DNA of 33,489 bases from Acidobacteriaceae bacterium (GTDB lineage: Bacteria; Acidobacteriota; Terriglobia; Acidiferrales; UBA7541). The stretch is from contig JAUTXJ010000081.1 in NCBI GenBank assembly GCA_030838075.1, forward strand, positions 1 through 33,489, written 5' to 3'. The notes under the pieces are model-generated. The model was not told the DNA's origin and did not search any database. It saw nothing but the letters and a program-made list of their open reading frames with translations. Shown here piece after piece: positions 15,631 to 24,155 of this stretch (position 1 is the first letter of the stretch; the number at the start of each line of letters is the position of its first letter). The position numbers were made by a program, and so were the translations under genes.

Positions 15631-17535
15631 ATGCAATCTTTGTTCGCTTTGTCCCGTAAGAGAATTTTATTGGCTGGCCTGCTGATGTTTTCCGGCGTCT
15701 TGGCCGGATTGGCACAGGAATCGAGACCCGTCAATTACGCAGATGTGTTCGACAAAAAAGAAGTAATGATTCCGGCGCGCGACGGAATCAAGCTCCACAC
15801 GGAGATTTACACGCCCAAGGGTCCAGGACCGTTCCCCATCATTTTTGAACGCACCCCGTACGGAATTTCCGCGCCTGACAAAGGCTACAGCCGCTCGTTA
15901 AGCCGTTACGCGGACATGATTCCAGAAGGCTACATTTTCGTATTTCAGGATATTCGCGGGCGCTACGGATCTGAAGGTCAATTTGTGATGAATCGCCCCA
16001 TCCACGACCCTGCCGACGGCAAGGGCGCGGATGAAAGCACGGACGCCTACGACACCATCGAGTGGTTGGTCAAAAATGTTCCGCGCAACAACGGACGCGT
16101 CGGCATGGACGGCATTTCTTACGACGGCTTTCTGGTTACCATGGGGATGATCCATCCGCATCCGGCTCTGAAAGCGGTTTCCGAGCAGGCCTGCATGGGC
16201 GATACATTCCTGGGCGACGATTTCTTTCATAACGGCGCATTTCGCTTGAGCTACGGCTTCGAATATGTGGCTTTGCTGGAAAGTTCCAATGAAAATTTCA
16301 GTTTTGCGTTTGACCGCTTCGACGTCTACGGCTGGTATTTGCGCTTAGGCGCCTTATCCAACGCCAACGAGAAATATTTCCATGGTGCTATTCCGACTTG
16401 GAACAATTTTGTGGCTCACAATAGCTACGATGACTTCTGGAAGAAACATGCGGTCGCCTATGGACTGAGGGAAACCACGGTCCCGGATTTAAATGTGGCC
16501 GGATGGTGGGATCAGGAAGATTTTTACGGACCCATGTTCACTTACGAAAATCTGGAAAAATCCGACACCCAACATCTTAATTATCTGGTGGTAGGCCCCT
16601 GGAATCATGGCGGGTGGGGGCACGGGCCCGGAAATACGCTCGGACCTATACCCTTTGGAAGCGACACAGCAGTTTATTTCCGTCAGAAGGTCGAAGCCCC
16701 ATGGTTCGCCTATTGGTTGAAGGACAAGGGAACGCTGCCACTCAAGGAGGCGTTGCTTTTCCAGACTGGCACCAACATCTGGACCGCTTTCGATGCCTGG
16801 CCGCCCAAGGAGGCAAGACCACGAAATCTTTATTTCCGTGAAAATGGCGCGTTATCCTTTGACGCTCCGCAATCGGACTCCACGAACGACTTCGACGGTT
16901 ATATAAGCGACCCGGCACATCCCGTGCCTTACCGGCAGCGCCCGGTAGACCGCACCTATCCCGAGGATCATCCCGGCAGTTGGTACACCTGGCTGGTGCA
17001 GGATCAGCGCTTTGTCGATGAACGCCCGGATGTCCTGACCTGGCAAACCGGGGAATTAACGGAGGACCTGACCGTCGCAGGCAACGTGACCGCCAAGCTT
17101 TTCACATCGACAACCGGCACAGATAGTGACTGGGTCGTGAAACTGATCGATGTATATCCTGAAAAATATCCGCAGGATTGGAAGCTTTCAGGTTATGAAC
17201 TGATGATCTCGGATGAAATTTTTCGCGGCCGCTTCCAGAAATCAATGGAGAAGCCTCAGCCTCTACAAGCCGGAGCGGTCACTCCGTTCACGATCGACCT
17301 GCACACAGCAAATCATGTGTTTAAAAAGGGCCACCGCATCATGGTGCAGGTGCAAAGCTCGTGGTTCCCGCTTTATGATCGCAACCCGCAGAAATTTGTA
17401 TCTAATATTTTCGAAGCTAAGGCCAGCGATTATCAAACGGCCACGCAGCACGTCTACCGTTCCAAGACTTATCCGTCAAGCGTGGAGATTTCGGTACTGC
17501 CGGCAGGGGTGGGCACTACGCCCGCAAGGCAATAG
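15631..17535 (+). CDS. Secreted CocE/NonD-family hydrolase (alpha-amino-acid ester hydrolase-like, S15)
   Basis: 634 residues from ATG 15631, which has GGAG (15622-15625) 5 nt upstream; the open frame continues upstream into the permease gene but lacks a better start. Residues 1-29 form a Sec signal peptide (SRKRILLAGLLMFSGVLAGLAQ). The alpha/beta-hydrolase domain carries GISYDG (nucleophile Ser163), WWDQEDFYG (catalytic Asp294 or Asp297) and GPWNHGGWGHG (His326), followed by a jelly-roll C-terminal domain (about 430-620) ending in HRIMVQVQSSWFPLYDRNPQ. This layout matches alpha-amino-acid ester hydrolases and glutaryl-7-ACA acylases. It probably cleaves esters or amides of small peptides or amino acids outside the cytoplasm; the natural substrate is unknown. 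No clear link to purine degradation other than position. Confidence 0.87.
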   Translation: MQSLFALSRKRILLAGLLMFSGVLAGLAQESRPVNYADVFDKKEVMIPARDGIKLHTEIYTPKGPGPFPIIFERTPYGISAPDKGYSRSLSRYADMIPEGYIFVFQDIRGRYGSEGQFVMNRPIHDPADGKGADESTDAYDTIEWLVKNVPRNNGRVGMDGISYDGFLVTMGMIHPHPALKAVSEQACMGDTFLGDDFFHNGAFRLSYGFEYVALLESSNENFSFAFDRFDVYGWYLRLGALSNANEKYFHGAIPTWNNFVAHNSYDDFWKKHAVAYGLRETTVPDLNVAGWWDQEDFYGPMFTYENLEKSDTQHLNYLVVGPWNHGGWGHGPGNTLGPIPFGSDTAVYFRQKVEAPWFAYWLKDKGTLPLKEALLFQTGTNIWTAFDAWPPKEARPRNLYFRENGALSFDAPQSDSTNDFDGYISDPAHPVPYRQRPVDRTYPEDHPGSWYTWLVQDQRFVDERPDVLTWQTGELTEDLTVAGNVTAKLFTSTTGTDSDWVVKLIDVYPEKYPQDWKLSGYELMISDEIFRGRFQKSMEKPQPLQAGAVTPFTIDLHTANHVFKKGHRIMVQVQSSWFPLYDRNPQKFVSNIFEAKASDYQTATQHVYRSKTYPSSVEISVLPAGVGTTPARQ

Positions 17536-17859
17536 GAGCCGCGTTGTTGGGAAATGGCGAGGGAGGAAGGGCTTAACAGCAGTAGAATGGATCGAAGCCC
17601 GCGCCCAATATGAACACCTCGTATCCAGACTTTGGACTGAAAGGTTCATATTGGACGCGGGGATTCGATGGTTCTTGGGACTATGGGCTTAGAGATTTTT
17701 CTCTGAAGGCCTCCTTATCGGATTAAAAGGACCAAGAGACCACTTCTTTTTCAGAAGCAGTTCACCGATAACTGATAGATACGATAGGGAGGTGTCAGGT
17801 GTCAAAAGACCTTCTTATGACTTAGTAAATCGCTGCGAGTAAAAGACTTATTGCTTCCA
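17536..17859. other. Gene-free stretch with a long imperfect inverted repeat
   Basis: 324 bp with no supported gene. It contains the inverted repeat described separately (17591-17669). The remainder is relatively AT-rich and presumably holds the promoter of the propeller-fused regulator downstream, though no convincing -35/-10 pair is visible. A 159-residue frame crossing the hydrolase 3' end (17213-17692) is out of frame with it and shows no family resemblance. Confidence 0.5.
17591..17669. repeat. Imperfect inverted repeat, about 25-bp arms, 28-bp loop
   Basis: The arm at 17591-17615 (ATCGAAGCCCGCG then CCCAATATGAAC) is the reverse complement of 17644-17669 (GTTCATATTGG then ACGCGGGGATTCGAT) except for one mismatch and a one-base size difference. 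The RNA would form one long hairpin with a second small TCCA/TGGA pairing in the loop. No T-run follows directly, so it is not a standard terminator. A miniature mobile element, an REP-like extragenic element or a processed small RNA are possible. Confidence 0.6.
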
Positions 17860-20103
17860 ATGACCCAATGTGTGATATATTCCCCGCTGATTTTTACAGG
17901 GCGCACATTGGAGCCAAAAGTTCAACCGACCCTCTCCGTACGCTTCGGCCTGTTTGACGTGGACCTAGTGCGTGGCATAGTCACCCGCCAAGGCACCCGG
18001 TTAAAACTCCAAGACCAGCCGTTCCGCATCCTAACAATTTTGGTACAGCGACCCGGGGAGATCATCACCCGCGAGGAGCTTCGCCAAGCCCTGTGGCAAG
18101 AGGGCACGCATGTTAATTTCGACGGCAGCCTGAACGCCGCGCTAAAGAAATTGCGTTCCTGTTTACAGGACGATGCCGAAAACCCACGTTTCATCGAAAC
18201 GGTGCCCCGCCAAGGCTACCGTTTCCTCGCTCCAGTCCATCAGATTCACGCTCGCGCGAATGTCACGAGCGCCACACCCTCCGTAACATCGACGGGCACA
18301 GACGAGGTGGAAATTCACCTTTCGATGCAGCCGGAGTTTTCAGCAGAGCGCGTCGCGGAACTGCAAAAAGAACGACGCAAGGAACAAAGTGCCCGGCGCT
18401 GGTGGGACATAACGTTATTGACGGTCGCCATCTTGTTTGGTTCCTGGCTATTTTTCTTCATCATTTATCCGGTTCCGCATCCTAGCGTCCAACGGATGGT
18501 GCGCATTACCAATGCTGGGGACATTGACGAGACCGGGGGGATCGTTTCAGACGGCAGCCGAATTTTCTTCCGTGAGCGCTTCGGCGAGCGTTGGCAATTA
18601 ATGCAAACCTCGGTTGAAGGAGGGAACGCCGAAGGGGTCGCGGCACCATTTGCTAACACCCGGCTTTTCGCTATTTCGCCTGACCATTCAGTATTTTTGA
18701 TCGGAGAGTTTAACCGCCCAGATGACGAAATGACCCTTTGGCTGTGGCCCGTGCAAGGAGGCGCGCCGCGAAGGTTGGGTGAGGCTACCGGCCGCGATCC
18801 GGCATGGTCGCCCGACGGCAGCCAGGTTGTTTTCGTGCACGACCAAAGCCTGTTCGTGGTGCACGCTGATGGAACGCATCGTCACGAGATTGCGCGCCCC
18901 AACGGGCGGCCCCACGCGCCTGCATGGTCCGGGGATGGAGAAACGATTCGCTTCCATAGCGAGAATGGTGGAAGCAACGGCTCTACCATTTGGGAGATGA
19001 ATGCGGACGGCAGCAAACTCCATCGCGTACTTGCCCGAGGAACCCCACCGGTTTCGCAGTCCTCGGGTCAATGGACGGCGGACGGAAAATACTTTTTATT
19101 TTCGGGATGCCAAAACGGCGAGTGCAATTTGTGGGGAATGCGCGAAGCGTGGAACTGGTTCCGGCGGACCAACCAAGGGCCGGTGCAGCTGACTCGCGGG
19201 CCGGATTTGTTGCAAGTTTCGATTCCCGCGCAAACAGGCTCGCGAGTGTTCGCGTTCAGCTTACGATCGCATCGTGAACTGAAGAAGATTGATCCAAAGA
19301 CGAATGGCTCGGTTTTTTTAACGCCGACTCTGCGGGCTGATGAGGCGGTAGTTTCGCCGGAAGGCCAATCGCTTTTATATGTAGACCGCCCAGGCGGATC
19401 GCTGTGGCTCAGCAGAATGGATTCCAAGAAACAATTGCGATTGACCGATGCGCCGCTGGTGGCCGCCGCGCCGCGATGGTCGCGCGATGGAAAGCGGATT
19501 TTATTCACGGGCGTACAACCGGGCCATGCGCGCCAAATTTACATCTTGTCGTCAGATGGAGGAGGTTTACGCGCGGTGTTACCGGAAGGACGCGAGGGAG
19601 CATCAGCGGATTGGTCTCCCGACGACACCCAAATTGTGGTCAGTATGCGTGATGTAAAAATCCCGCCAAAGTTTGGAATTTATTTGTTCAAACTGCAAAC
19701 AGGCGAATTCACTTTATTGCCCGATTCCCGCGGATTTGCGGAACCGCGATGGTCTCCAGACGGGCGTTATATCGCGGCCCTGGATGAAAGCAAACATCAC
19801 CTGGTGATCTACGATTTTCAGACGAAGAGCTGGCGCCCCCTGGCGGAAGGGGGCCTGATAGGCATTCCCTATTGGTCCGATAAAGGAGAATCCATTTACT
19901 TCCAGGATCAACTTGAAAAGGAACAATCGGTTTACAAGGTAAGTGTGGTTGGCGGCGAACCGCAGCGCGTGTTCGGTTTTGGGGAAGTGCTCCAAAGCCC
20001 GGCTCACTACCTGTTCAACGGCCTGGATGATAAAGGCTGGTTGTATGTAACTGTCGAGCGCGGGCTCACTGACATTTACGCTTTGGACCTTGATTTGCCT
20101 TAG
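17860..20103 (+). CDS. CadC/ToxR-like winged-helix membrane regulator with C-terminal TolB-like beta-propeller
   Basis: About 747 residues; the start is uncertain (TTG 17851 and ATG 17860 are in frame, neither with a good ribosome-binding site, and a start nearer residue 20 is possible). Numbering from TTG 17851: OmpR-type winged helix at about 30-128 (QDQPFRILTILVQRPGEIIT, LWQEGTHVNFDGSLNAALKK, FIETVPRQGYRFLAPV), one membrane segment at about 186-206, then a large extracytoplasmic beta-propeller with repeated PD40/TolB blades such as PAWSPDGSQVVFV, PRWSRDGKRILFTG, ADWSPDDTQIVVS and PRWSPDGRYIAALD. The layout suggests a one-component sensor that binds DNA in the cytoplasm and senses a periplasmic signal. 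The architecture is common in Acidobacteriota; ligand and targets are unknown. Confidence 0.87.
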   Translation: MTQCVIYSPLIFTGRTLEPKVQPTLSVRFGLFDVDLVRGIVTRQGTRLKLQDQPFRILTILVQRPGEIITREELRQALWQEGTHVNFDGSLNAALKKLRSCLQDDAENPRFIETVPRQGYRFLAPVHQIHARANVTSATPSVTSTGTDEVEIHLSMQPEFSAERVAELQKERRKEQSARRWWDITLLTVAILFGSWLFFFIIYPVPHPSVQRMVRITNAGDIDETGGIVSDGSRIFFRERFGERWQLMQTSVEGGNAEGVAAPFANTRLFAISPDHSVFLIGEFNRPDDEMTLWLWPVQGGAPRRLGEATGRDPAWSPDGSQVVFVHDQSLFVVHADGTHRHEIARPNGRPHAPAWSGDGETIRFHSENGGSNGSTIWEMNADGSKLHRVLARGTPPVSQSSGQWTADGKYFLFSGCQNGECNLWGMREAWNWFRRTNQGPVQLTRGPDLLQVSIPAQTGSRVFAFSLRSHRELKKIDPKTNGSVFLTPTLRADEAVVSPEGQSLLYVDRPGGSLWLSRMDSKKQLRLTDAPLVAAAPRWSRDGKRILFTGVQPGHARQIYILSSDGGGLRAVLPEGREGASADWSPDDTQIVVSMRDVKIPPKFGIYLFKLQTGEFTLLPDSRGFAEPRWSPDGRYIAALDESKHHLVIYDFQTKSWRPLAEGGLIGIPYWSDKGESIYFQDQLEKEQSVYKVSVVGGEPQRVFGFGEVLQSPAHYLFNGLDDKGWLYVTVERGLTDIYALDLDLP

Positions 20104-20430
20104 GCGCCGCAAACTAAGTTAACCAGCCTATTTCCGTGTTGTACAGCACTTAAGCCTTCGTCCAATTCTTACCTGGTTAATCGAGCAAGGCCGCCGCCTC
20201 CTCCGAAGTACTGACCGCATGGTCATATTTTTGTAACTTTTCCCGTGTTTTCAACGAATAGCGAGCTACTGGGCGAATTGTTTCTCTTCTTGATGACAAA
20301 ACCGCTGTATTCGGCCGGCATCCTTGAAAGTGTGGAACCTTTCTAAAAATGCTGCGTACTTAAAACAAAAGGCCTCAACGTACGTCTATAGGTATCAAGG
20401 GTGATGTTGATGACTACGGGAGTGGTTCCG
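20104..20430. other. Gene-free stretch between two winged-helix regulators
   Basis: About 327 bp without a supported gene. Visible symmetric elements are TTAACCAG (20119-20126) with its exact reverse complement CTGGTTAA (20173-20180), 46 bp apart, and the imperfect 14-bp palindrome GTGTTGTACAGCAC (20136-20149) between them, which could be operator sites for one of the flanking winged-helix regulators. An ACGTACGT palindrome lies near 20378-20385, just before the next gene. Confidence 0.4.
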
Positions 20431-21003
20431 ATGCAGGCAAGATACGATCCGACTGGCACGGAGAGCGGCCCCCTCACGTCCGGGCGCTATATCCGCCTGG
20501 GTCCCTTTCAAATCGACCAACAACGCCAGGAAATTACCAAGAATGGGGAAAAACTAAGACTGCAGGGAAAAGTGTACCGGGTGCTGATGACGCTGCTGGA
20601 GAAGCCCGGCCAGGTGGTTACTCGGGAGGAACTGCGCCAGCGACTGTGGCCCGCGGAAACATACGTCAATTACGACGCGAACGTTAACACCACGGTGAAT
20701 AAACTAAGGCTTGCGCTGGGAGATTCCTCGGAAAAGCCCATTTACATCGAGACGATTCCACGAAAAGGCTATTGCCTGTTGGTGCAGCCGGAAATATCCG
20801 CCACGCCAACGATGGCGAGCGCCTCGGTTTCTGAGCCGGGCGATTTGCCAGTAAAACTTTCCGAGAACGGCGCTGGCAGGTCGCACGCCTCAATATGGAA
20901 CGTCGTAGCCATAATCGGCCTGCTTCTGGTGGGAATTCTGCTGGGCGCGACCTTGACTCGATTGTGGATTTCACATTTTGCTCCGGCCGGTCCCTGGCGA
21001 TAA
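20431..21003 (+). CDS. Short CadC/ToxR-like winged-helix protein with a C-terminal membrane anchor and no sensor domain
   Basis: 190 residues from ATG 20431, chosen because GGGAG lies 8 nt upstream; GTG 20401 would add ten residues. OmpR-type winged helix (GRYIRLGPFQIDQQRQEITK, VYRVLMTLLEKPGQVVTREEL, RLWPAETYVNYDANVNTTVN, IYIETIPRKGYCLLVQP), a Ser/Glu-rich linker, then one membrane segment (VVAIIGLLLVGILLGATLT) and only about 14 residues after it. Full-length relatives carry TPR or TolB-propeller domains there; here the reading frame simply ends at TAA 21001-21003. It is either a genuine minimal anchored regulator that needs a partner sensor, or a truncated one. It is similar in its DNA-binding half to the gene upstream. 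Confidence 0.82.
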   Translation: MQARYDPTGTESGPLTSGRYIRLGPFQIDQQRQEITKNGEKLRLQGKVYRVLMTLLEKPGQVVTREELRQRLWPAETYVNYDANVNTTVNKLRLALGDSSEKPIYIETIPRKGYCLLVQPEISATPTMASASVSEPGDLPVKLSENGAGRSHASIWNVVAIIGLLLVGILLGATLTRLWISHFAPAGPWR

Positions 21004-21116
21004 AAATAATTGATGCTCCCGCAACTCTGCGGGTGCGGAGCAGATTTGCTGCGACGCGCTCGCCTTCGCTCGATAGTGCCCCGCACCATTTTTAATCCGT
21101 GTAAAATTCCCTCCTG

Positions 21117-21887
21117 ATGCTTACTGCGATCACGCGCGGCGTCAGCCCGGCAATGGCAAGTTGCGAGCTGAGCTTCGTAGAGCGGGTACCAATCGATCTG
21201 TCAAAGGCCCTAAAGCAACATCGAGCGTACGAACAAGTGCTCGAGAAATTTGGCGCCAAAGTTATTCCTCTTCCCGCCGAACCGGCGCTTCCGGATTCCA
21301 TGTTCGTCGAGGATCCGGCCATGGTCCTCGACGAGCTAGCGTTAATTTTCCCGCTGGGCGCGGAATCGCGGCGCGGGGAAGCAGCTTCGCTCGCGAAGGT
21401 GTTATCGGGGTTTCGCGCATTAAAGTATGTACAGCCGCCTGGCACCGCTGAAGGCGGCGATATTTTGCGCGTCGGGCGAAACCTTTTCGTGGGGCTATCG
21501 AAACGGACAAATGAAGAGGGCATCCGTCAATTGCGATCGATCGTCGGAGAATACCGGTATACGGTAACGGCCGTCCCAGTGAGCGGATGCTTGCATCTTA
21601 AATCCGCGGTGACGTTTCTTGGACGAAATACATTGCTCGCTAATCGGAAATGGTTTGATGCGTCCTCCATGCCGGGCTTTGAGTGGGTTGATGTTTCGCC
21701 GGAGGAGAAGCACGCAGCAAATGCCCTGGCCTTTGGCGACACCGTAATTTTGCCGGCGTCTTTTCCGTTGACGCGCGCGCAAGTCGAAACGCGAGGATTC
21801 AAGGTGTTCCCATTGGACATTTCAGAGTTGCAGAAAGCAGAATCGGGGCTGACGTGCTCAAGCCTGTTGTTTGACGCGAAGACATAA
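21117..21887 (+). CDS. Dimethylarginine dimethylaminohydrolase-like guanidino-group hydrolase
   Basis: 256-residue amidinotransferase-fold enzyme, the usual DDAH length. Catalytic features in order: FVEDPAMV (Glu65/Asp66), AEGGD (Glu112), GCLHLKSAVTFLG (His160) and SGLTCSSLLF (nucleophile Cys247). Reaction of the family: NG-methylated arginines to citrulline plus methylamine or dimethylamine; some close bacterial relatives act on other guanidino compounds or arginine. Start ATG 21117 gives the normal N-terminus (ITRGVSPAMASCELSF) although no strong ribosome-binding site precedes it. It stands alone between a regulator and a convergent PEGA gene. It fits the nitrogen-scavenging theme of the window, but that link is inference. 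Confidence 0.85.
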   Translation: MLTAITRGVSPAMASCELSFVERVPIDLSKALKQHRAYEQVLEKFGAKVIPLPAEPALPDSMFVEDPAMVLDELALIFPLGAESRRGEAASLAKVLSGFRALKYVQPPGTAEGGDILRVGRNLFVGLSKRTNEEGIRQLRSIVGEYRYTVTAVPVSGCLHLKSAVTFLGRNTLLANRKWFDASSMPGFEWVDVSPEEKHAANALAFGDTVILPASFPLTRAQVETRGFKVFPLDISELQKAESGLTCSSLLFDAKT

Positions 21888-21892
21888 CCTTT

Positions 21893-21932
21893 GACAAAAA
21901 AAGGAACGGCCGCCTCACGCAACAGGCGGCCG
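21893..21932 (-). terminator. Rho-independent terminator of the PEGA gene
   Basis: CGGCCGCCT (21907-21915) and AGGCGGCCG (21924-21932) form a 9-bp GC stem with an 8-nt loop. Read on the minus strand it is followed within 4 nt by a run of seven T (21894-21900), the classic form. It sits between the convergent DDAH-like and PEGA genes and could also slow plus-strand transcription. Confidence 0.75.
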
Positions 21933-21970
21933 CTAGATAATTAATCCCACTTTTGCGAAAAACAACTAAA

Positions 21971-22603
21971 TCAATCGGGTTTCTTGATGAGCGGGCCAGC
22001 TTGCTCGATACTTCCCGGCACCAGAACGGTCTTTACCTCAGTTTTTTGCCCGGCCAACAAATTTATTTCGGTGTCATAAGTGCGATAACCGGGCAATTCA
22101 ACTTTAATCCGGTGTTTGCCCGGGCTGATAAGCATGGAATGGAACTTTCCGCCAAACTCGGCGGCGTGGCCCACGAATTTATCGTCAAGAAAAACCGCGG
22201 CGCGCTTTGGCTCGATGTTCAGTTTTAAAGTTGCAGTAACGTCCGGTGAGACGGCACGCGGGCTCTTCAGCAGCACGGCGTTTACGATTTGAACCTGGCC
22301 GGGCTCAACCACAACCTTTTTTACGAAGTCATCGTAACCCGATTGCCTGACAATGACGTCGTGCTCACCCGGCAACAGCATGATTTTTTTGTCGCCTTTC
22401 AATTCTTTCAGATAGCCGACGTAATTTCCGTCCACCCACACTCCAGCGTCCTTTTCAATTTTTGTGGTGCCTTCGAACCTGACCTCGCCCATCACCTTGT
22501 TCTGCGCGCGAATGGGCAGTGAGCTGACAGAAAATATCGATGCAAAAAATGCTATCGCCAAAATAGCGGTAGCCTTGCGGACTAAGTAGCTTTTGTCGTT
22601 CAC
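21971..22603 (-). CDS. Secreted PEGA-domain protein
   Basis: 210 residues from GTG 22603, chosen because GGGGG lies 7 nt upstream and the protein then begins with a compact signal peptide (KSYLVRKATAILAIAFFASIFSVSSLPIRAQ region); ATG 22642 would add 13 polar residues before it. Two PEGA-like repeats follow: VWVDGNYVGYLKELKGDKKI with LLPGEHDVIVRQSGYDDF, and AVFLDDKFVGHAAEFGGKFH with LISPGKHRIKVELPGYRTY. PEGA domains are surface or periplasmic beta-sandwich repeats of unknown role, often tied to the S-layer or envelope. A strong terminator follows. No specific function can be assigned. Confidence 0.82.
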   Translation of the reverse strand: MNDKSYLVRKATAILAIAFFASIFSVSSLPIRAQNKVMGEVRFEGTTKIEKDAGVWVDGNYVGYLKELKGDKKIMLLPGEHDVIVRQSGYDDFVKKVVVEPGQVQIVNAVLLKSPRAVSPDVTATLKLNIEPKRAAVFLDDKFVGHAAEFGGKFHSMLISPGKHRIKVELPGYRTYDTEINLLAGQKTEVKTVLVPGSIEQAGPLIKKPD

Positions 22604-22837
22604 TTTTTTACCCCCAAAAAGTACCAAATCATCATGCTTCAACGGCCATGCTCAGCACTGCATTCTCTTTAGATTAACCCTAACCAGAGATAGTTTCGTG
22701 GTTATTAAGATATTTCCGTTCAAGAATGAATAGGCTCGTTTCACGGCGCGACGAAACGCGGTGTCAAAAGTGCGCGCATTCCATTAGAATCGCGGCGCAT
22801 TAGCGCATTTGCAGGTGAAACCTGGCCGGGGGGACGG

Positions 22838-24112
22838 ATGAGTTTTAGCGATCGGCTGAAAGAAATCCGCGACGGATTCGAACGCCCCTTCTGGGTAGCG
22901 AACATCAGCGAATTATTTGAACGCCTCTCTTACTATGCGGCATTCGCATCGCTGGCGCGTTATTTGCACGAGACGTTGAGCTTTCCTACCGCGCAAGCCA
23001 GCCGCCTCACAGGATTATTTGGCGGCCTGGTGTGGTTTCTCGCCGCATTCGGCGGCACGTTGGCGGATCGCCTGGGTTTCCGGCGATCGCTTTCGCTGGC
23101 CTATTTTATTTTAAGTGGCTCGTACTTTCTGTTGGGCTCGCTGGGCTCGTCGTGGCTCGCACCGGTGCGTGCCGCCGTGCCTCTGTGGTTGCTGGTGGGT
23201 TTTGTATTGATGCTGCCGGCGCTGGGAATTGCCTTGGTCAAGCCCTGCGTCGTTGGAACAACCGCGCGGGCCTCAAAAGAGAACGTGCGCTCCATCGGCT
23301 ACTCCATTTACTACACGCTCGTGAATATCGGCGGAGCCGCGGGGCCCTACATGGCTTCATGGGTGCACCAACACATGCGCGTGGAAAGTGTCTTTCGTGT
23401 CGCCGCTTTAAGTGTATTTCTGATGTTTTTCGCGGTTTTATTGCTGTTCAAGGAACCTCGGCGGTCTAATGAGGTACAAACAGCCAGCGCCGGGGCGGCG
23501 TGGCGAAACTTTGTAACGGTGCTTGGCAATCCACAATTTATGACTTTCCTTCTAATTTTCTCAGGCTACTGGATCGTGTACTGGCAGGAATTTATAATTC
23601 TTCCGATTTATATGCATGATTACGTGAACCCCACTACCGACACCGAGTTGATGCTGGTCACCGGGCCGCTGACGGTCATCGCGCTGCAATTATTGATGAG
23701 TTATTTGATGAAAAAAGTTGCAGCTTTCAGGGCCATTACCCTGGGCACATTGGTTTCCGCGTTAGCGTGGCTGATCCTGATTGTGCATCCCACACCAACG
23801 ATGGCGGTTGCCACGCTGTTTGCAGTTTCGCTCGGAGAAATCATCCAGTCGCCGCGATATTACGAATACATCTCGCGGCTTGCGCCTGCGGGCCAGCAAG
23901 GCACGTATATGGGATTTGCATTTTTGCCGATTGGTATCGGCTCACTGATCGCCGGGGCGTTCGGAGGGCTACTACTTCACCATTTTGGCGAAGTGCAGCA
24001 CCAGCCGCAAAGGATCTGGTGGGTAGTGACAGGGATTGGTGTGCTCACCGCACTGTTGCTTTATGTATATGACCGCATCGTGAAGCCAGGCGCGATTACG
24101 ACCACGCCATAA
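22838..24112 (+). CDS. MFS transporter, POT/PTR-like
   Basis: 424 residues with about 12 membrane segments. The N-terminal FWVANISELFERLSYYA resembles the ExxER(F)xYY motif of proton-dependent oligopeptide transporters, and SIYYTLVNIGGAAGPYMA resembles the TM5 POT signature. The typical long loops are absent, so it is a compact or divergent member. The start ATG 22838 follows GGGGGGACGG. It probably imports small peptides, amino acids or a similar substrate with protons. A dipeptidase is encoded about 2.6 kb downstream on the other strand, which may be coincidence. Confidence 0.78.
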   Translation: MSFSDRLKEIRDGFERPFWVANISELFERLSYYAAFASLARYLHETLSFPTAQASRLTGLFGGLVWFLAAFGGTLADRLGFRRSLSLAYFILSGSYFLLGSLGSSWLAPVRAAVPLWLLVGFVLMLPALGIALVKPCVVGTTARASKENVRSIGYSIYYTLVNIGGAAGPYMASWVHQHMRVESVFRVAALSVFLMFFAVLLLFKEPRRSNEVQTASAGAAWRNFVTVLGNPQFMTFLLIFSGYWIVYWQEFIILPIYMHDYVNPTTDTELMLVTGPLTVIALQLLMSYLMKKVAAFRAITLGTLVSALAWLILIVHPTPTMAVATLFAVSLGEIIQSPRYYEYISRLAPAGQQGTYMGFAFLPIGIGSLIAGAFGGLLLHHFGEVQHQPQRIWWVVTGIGVLTALLLYVYDRIVKPGAITTTP

Positions 24113-24155
24113 TCCTCGTTTCAAAATCTCGCTTCGATCCTTGAATAAAAATAAT

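Noticed and set aside
17213-17692. Open frame of 159 codons over the hydrolase 3' end and the inverted repeat
   Set aside because: It is out of frame with the CocE-like gene, has no good ribosome-binding site and no recognisable domain.
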